DNA from: Paenibacillus gyeongsangnamensis
GTDB taxonomy: Bacteria; Bacillota; Bacilli; Paenibacillales; NBRC-103111
Direction of reading: 5' to 3'
NCBI RefSeq assembly: GCF_027533625.1
Contig: NZ_JAQAGZ010000026.1
Span: 1 to 64,000, forward strand
DNA: 64,000 bases
Part shown: in pieces, positions 62,642-64,000 of the stretch
How the letters are laid out: the number at the start of each line of letters is the position of its first letter
Position numbering within the stretch: position 1 is the stretch's first letter
Position numbers and translations under genes: made by a program
The notes under the pieces: model-generated
Database searches by the model: none
Told to the model about the DNA's origin: nothing
The model's input: the letters and a program-made list of their open reading frames with translations, nothing else

Positions 62642-62724
62642 CGTTTGTTGAGCGAAGTGCAGATAAACTAAAACAAGCGATGGATCGGTTCCATCGCCGC
62701 ACTATCGTTACCCGTTAGCGGAAT
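62642..62724. repeat. dispersed intergenic repeat, copy B
   Basis: CGTTTGTTGAGCGAAGTGCA, hairpin GCGATGGA/TCCATCGC (62677-62698) and tail CTATCGTTACCCGTTAGCG (62702-62720). About 90% identical to copy A at 41141-41224. Confidence 0.8.
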
Positions 62725-62899
62725 CATCGAGTTCATCGCTGGGATCTGTGACGCTGTATGTATTTCCGAACGCTTCATGTGGCTTCTCTCGATCACCCGT
62801 GTAAAGATTGCTCTCTCCGTTCAGACGTTTGTCTCGTCGATATGGACATCAGGGAAATTGAACATCCTTTGCCACTTACAATTTTTTTGAACATACCTA
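62725..62899. other. gap before the MerR-RCC1 gene
   Basis: Nothing with coding evidence is seen on either strand. The MerR-type promoter starts at 62900. Confidence 0.3.
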
Positions 62900-62941
62900 T
62901 TGCTCCTCACGTAACGTGATGAAGTATGATTGATTCGAGGT
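62900..62941 (+). promoter_or_regulatory. MerR-type promoter with dyad in a 19-bp spacer
   Basis: TTGCTC (62900-62905) as -35 and TATGAT (62925-62930) as -10 are 19 bp apart, the overlong spacing typical of MerR-controlled promoters. The perfect dyad TCACGT-a-ACGTGA (62907-62919) fills the spacer, where MerR dimers bind. AGGTGA (62936-62941) is the ribosome site for GTG 62950. The transcript leader would be very short. This fits autoregulation by the adjacent gene. Confidence 0.65.
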
Positions 62942-62949
62942 GATGATCA

Positions 62950-64000
62950 GTGCCGTACAAAGTGAAGGAAGTAGCTAATCTGGTGGGTGTTAGCATACGT
63001 ACTCTTCATTATTACGACGAAATCGGACTGCTTGTACCCAAATCCATCAATCAGGCGGGACATAGGCTTTACACAGATAATGAGCTGGAACGGCTGCAGC
63101 AAATTTTGTTTTTTCGCGAAATCGGGTTCTCACTAAAAGAGATCGGTCCTATTTTGGACAGCCCCAATTTTGATCGGAACCGGGCATTGGAATTGCATAG
63201 AGATGTACTGCTGCTGCAGAAAAAGCGTCTGGAAGACATCATTGAGACCATAAATAAAACGATTCAATCTACGACAGGAGGAATAAGATTGAGTACTAAG
63301 GACATGTTCGAGGGATTTGACATGACTTCCATCGAAAAGCATAAGAAGAAATTTACCGCCGGAGGATACGAACACTCGATAGCCATCAAAGCAGACGGTA
63401 CCGTCTGGGGATGGGGAAATTTCGGCCGTACCGATCAGTCCGTAGAAAAAGAGCCTACTCTGATTAAACTTCTTACAAATGTAAAAAACGTAGCCGCAGC
63501 TTCGGGACACTATCATTCGTTCGCCGTCAAAGCGGACGGTACTGTCTGGGGATGGGGAAACAACAGTCACGGGCAGCTTGGAAACGGTTCCGACAATAGC
63601 TATGAGGAACTCCCCATTCAGGTGGAAGGCTTGAATCAGATCATGTCCGTTTCGGCAGGCGTATTTCATACTTTGGCACTAAAAGAGGATAAGACGGTTT
63701 GGACATGGGGGCCAAACTGGTACGGCCAGTTGGGAGATGGGACAGATAAAGGTAGAAAAACTTCGGAAATGGTTCCAGGGATGACCGACGTTAAAGAAGT
63801 GTCTGCCGGCTTTTTTCATTCGATGGCACGATTAGAAGACGGCACGGTTTGGAGATGGGGTGGGTTTGGAGATTGCACGGACATGTTTCCAATACGGGAT
63901 GAGAGCTGGGTCCCGGTCCAGGTGAGTCAGTTGGATCAAGTAACTGCAATCGCTGCAGGCGGCATGCACTCAGCGGCATTAAGAGAGGACAGCACCGTTT
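62950..64000 (+). CDS. MerR-family regulator fused to RCC1 beta-propeller repeats (3' end outside window)
   Basis: One uninterrupted frame of 350 codons running off the window. Residues 1-70 are a MerR winged helix (YKVKEVANLVGVSIRTLHYY, DEIGLLVPKSINQAGHRLYT). About 75-112 form the dimer helix, followed by DMFEGFDMTSIEKHKKKF (residues 118-135), the linker of TipA/Mta-type regulators. Instead of a TipAS drug-binding domain, RCC1 repeats begin at residues 138, 186, 237, 287 and 337, with a period near 50 (HSIAIKADGTVWGWGN, HSFAVKADGTVWGWGNNSHG, HTLALKEDKTVWTWG, HSMARLEDGTVWRWG). The propeller probably senses a ligand or partner. GTG 62950 has AGGTGA upstream. An internal Shine-Dalgarno (63276-63281) and TTG (63289) may start a propeller-only product. 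Confidence 0.85.
   Translation, partial: MPYKVKEVANLVGVSIRTLHYYDEIGLLVPKSINQAGHRLYTDNELERLQQILFFREIGFSLKEIGPILDSPNFDRNRALELHRDVLLLQKKRLEDIIETINKTIQSTTGGIRLSTKDMFEGFDMTSIEKHKKKFTAGGYEHSIAIKADGTVWGWGNFGRTDQSVEKEPTLIKLLTNVKNVAAASGHYHSFAVKADGTVWGWGNNSHGQLGNGSDNSYEELPIQVEGLNQIMSVSAGVFHTLALKEDKTVWTWGPNWYGQLGDGTDKGRKTSEMVPGMTDVKEVSAGFFHSMARLEDGTVWRWGGFGDCTDMFPIRDESWVPVQVSQLDQVTAIAAGGMHSAALREDSTV

Noticed and set aside
63133..63669. 178-codon minus-strand frame opposite the MerR-RCC1 gene
   Set aside because: Shadow frame; the plus strand has continuous MerR and RCC1 motifs with a proper ribosome site.
1..64000. CRISPR array, rRNA, tRNA or prophage
   Set aside because: No regularly spaced repeats, no conserved rRNA or tRNA sequences and no phage structural genes were noticed; the M15 endolysin-like gene at 57630 stands alone.

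Overview
The window looks like chromosomal DNA of a Paenibacillus or close Paenibacillaceae relative. This is inferred from content: strong Gram-positive ribosome binding sites, an S-layer-homology protein, the MurT/GatD pair, a CatE-like dioxygenase, HxlR (DUF24) regulators, a YozQ-like protein and LplA/B/C-type sugar transport genes. No species can be named and no rRNA or tRNA gene was seen.

Layout. 0.6-8 kb: an XRE/MmyB regulator diverges from a DHA2 drug-exporter gene that carries an in-frame stop; then an aldo/keto reductase, an alcohol dehydrogenase fragment, and a divergent MFS/TetR pair with operator-like palindromes. 6.7-13.7 kb: a leftward carbohydrate operon (LacI regulator, lipoprotein binding protein, two permeases, PHP-fold hydrolase, MFS protein). 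14-18.9 kb: selO, a YozQ-like gene, an HxlR regulator, a secreted NTF2-like protein and a catE-like dioxygenase. 19.1-24.4 kb: nested, decayed insertion sequences (IS66, IS630, IS5-type) that have removed the start of a sulfatase. 24.6-31 kb: redox enzymes (aldo/keto reductase, short flavoprotein, FMN reductases, LLM oxidoreductase, quinone-reductase-like MDR). 31.7-38.5 kb: a polysaccharide deacetylase, then an inverted duplication of a purine permease-TetR unit around a nitroreductase. 38.9-43.1 kb: a gene graveyard with broken copies of the 25-28 kb redox genes. 43.3-46.8 kb: an NmrA-like reductase and the oxidative-stress run trxB-glutaredoxin-peroxiredoxin-sodA behind a PerR-box-like site. 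47-64 kb: an epimerase with a cre-like site, a secreted protein followed by a small cysteine-containing peptide, murT-gatD, class I aldolase, an SLH protein, an M15 peptidase, corA, a DUF4337 protein, an MBL hydrolase and several chimeric gene remnants.

The most striking object is at the right edge. From 62950 to the window end runs one uninterrupted frame that joins a TipA-type MerR DNA-binding domain to RCC1 beta-propeller repeats where an antibiotic-recognition domain would be expected. It has a MerR-style promoter with a 19-bp spacer, and an internal Shine-Dalgarno/TTG at the domain border that could yield a propeller-only product, as tipA yields TipAS. Other unusual items are a candidate RiPP-like peptide (50390-50539), a dispersed intergenic repeat ending in a conserved CTATCGTTACCCGTTAGC-like tail (seven or more copies, all right of 41 kb), and two small internal inversions inside pseudogenes (about 33.8 and 39.2 kb).
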